From Tritrichomonas musculus (lineage: Eukaryota > Parabasalia > Tritrichomonadida > Tritrichomonadidae): DNA of 64,000 nt. Where the stretch lies: positions 7,421,501 through 7,485,500 of the forward strand of contig JAPFFF010000004.1 of NCBI GenBank assembly GCA_039105265.1, in the 5' to 3' direction. Position 1 is the first letter of the stretch, and every line of letters starts with the position of its first letter. The translations under genes and the position numbers were made by a program. Below the pieces are notes generated by a model. It saw nothing but the letters and a program-made list of their open reading frames with translations. It ran no database searches and was not told where the DNA came from. Positions 63,577 to 64,000 of this stretch are shown here, piece by piece.

Positions 63577-64000
63577 ATGATGAAACCATATTCGAAAACC
63601 GAAGCGATCCGCCATCTAGAAAAATGTGGACTCTACATCATGAAACCAGATAACATAGATCGTTTTATTTCATGTGGTGTAGAAGCTTTTAGTGGTTCGA
63701 CGTTATACAATTATTTTTTCCATGGAAAAGATTTTCATCAAAAAGTTACTTTAGCTATTGAATCATTAATAAAAACAACAGGAGAAAAAGGATTACTATA
63801 CGCAGATTCAGAAAAAGTTAATGGATATGCACAATGGTTCCCACCTGGATTTTCTGGAAATTCATTATGGAGTTATATTCATTCGGGAGGATGGAAATAT
63901 TTATTCTTGTCCGATTTCTTTGAAACACTTCATCGTGTTGATTATGTTGAAAATTTTTCATTTAAAAGAAAAGCTGAAATTACAGATAATCAAGATGTTT
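63577..64000 (+). CDS. GNAT-type acetyltransferase, 5' part (runs off window)
   Basis: The frame opens at ATG 63577 (tandem ATGATG) and stays open for 141 codons to the window edge. MMKPYSKTEAIRHLEKCGLY is followed by a helix pair and then GEKGLLYADSEKVNGYAQWF with PPGFSGNSLWSYI. The short beta strands ending in a W(F/Y)PPG turn resemble fungal-type GCN5-related N-acetyltransferases. The acetyl-CoA-binding Q/RxxGxG/A motif would lie beyond the window. The assignment is therefore provisional. Confidence 0.55.
   Translation, partial: MMKPYSKTEAIRHLEKCGLYIMKPDNIDRFISCGVEAFSGSTLYNYFFHGKDFHQKVTLAIESLIKTTGEKGLLYADSEKVNGYAQWFPPGFSGNSLWSYIHSGGWKYLFLSDFFETLHRVDYVENFSFKRKAEITDNQDV

Noticed and set aside
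1-64000. tRNA, rRNA or CRISPR-like features
   Set aside because: No cloverleaf with a T-loop box, no rRNA-like GC-rich block and no spacer-repeat array was found by eye. The 189-bp and 18-bp tandem repeats have no spacers.

Overview
The window looks like a nuclear contig of a trichomonad (parabasalid protist), most likely a Tritrichomonas-type genome. It is very AT-rich. Genes are mostly single-exon and separated by long AT-rich spacers. The gene families are typical of these protists: TKL-like kinases fused to ankyrin repeats, BspA-type leucine-rich repeats (LRRs), Sel1 repeats, a giant BEACH protein, surface proteins ending in a valine-rich membrane segment and KKKK tail, and pmp-like remnants. 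Several start codons sit about 10-20 nt below a TCATT(T) motif like the parabasalid initiator. No tRNA or rRNA gene was seen.

Layout. 1-1134: 3' part of a HECT ubiquitin ligase. 1225-3585: two terminal-inverted-repeat (TIR) elements. 3586-7771: kinase-ankyrin gene followed by about 15 tandem 189-bp copies of an ankyrin unit, then the apparent last ankyrin. 8451-11241: stray array piece, an element with an 8-bp target duplication, three copies of another repeat, and a broken ankyrin pair. 11562-12995: secreted GH43 enzyme. 14502-15839: SAPS-like helical protein. 16119-18830: a rearranged surface-protein gene and an intact one. 19624-24526: decayed mariner relative, then an intact P-element-like transposase. 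25056-28186: Arf-like GTPase with a tail of about 860 residues and a 29-nt intron. 28423-29490: Old Yellow Enzyme. 29788-33159: transposon relics and a HECT pseudogene. 33621-35547: ankyrin plus BspA-LRR protein. 36227-43556: unknown protein, Sel1 protein and two membrane proteins. 44843-45337: inverted-repeat element. 45548-48805: GH2 beta-galactosidase. 48921-49685: inverted-repeat element. 50273-51706: coiled-coil kinase. 51710-56053: repeat-rich desert with a 972-bp hAT-like element, a pmp remnant and a mariner-like MITE (miniature inverted-repeat element). 56407-63042: BEACH-WD40 protein. 63577-64000: 5' part of an acetyltransferase gene.

The genes do not form a pathway. The GH43 and GH2 enzymes could both take galactose from host or dietary glycans. 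The kinases, Arf-like GTPase, BEACH and HECT proteins are eukaryotic signalling and trafficking genes. The most unusual points are: (i) three ankyrin loci interrupted at the same place in the repeat by stop-containing spacers, one of them amplified into a homogenised array; (ii) the Arf-like GTPase carrying eight tryptophan-pair lysine blocks; (iii) at least seven TIR elements of distinct families, three with perfect 8-bp target duplications.
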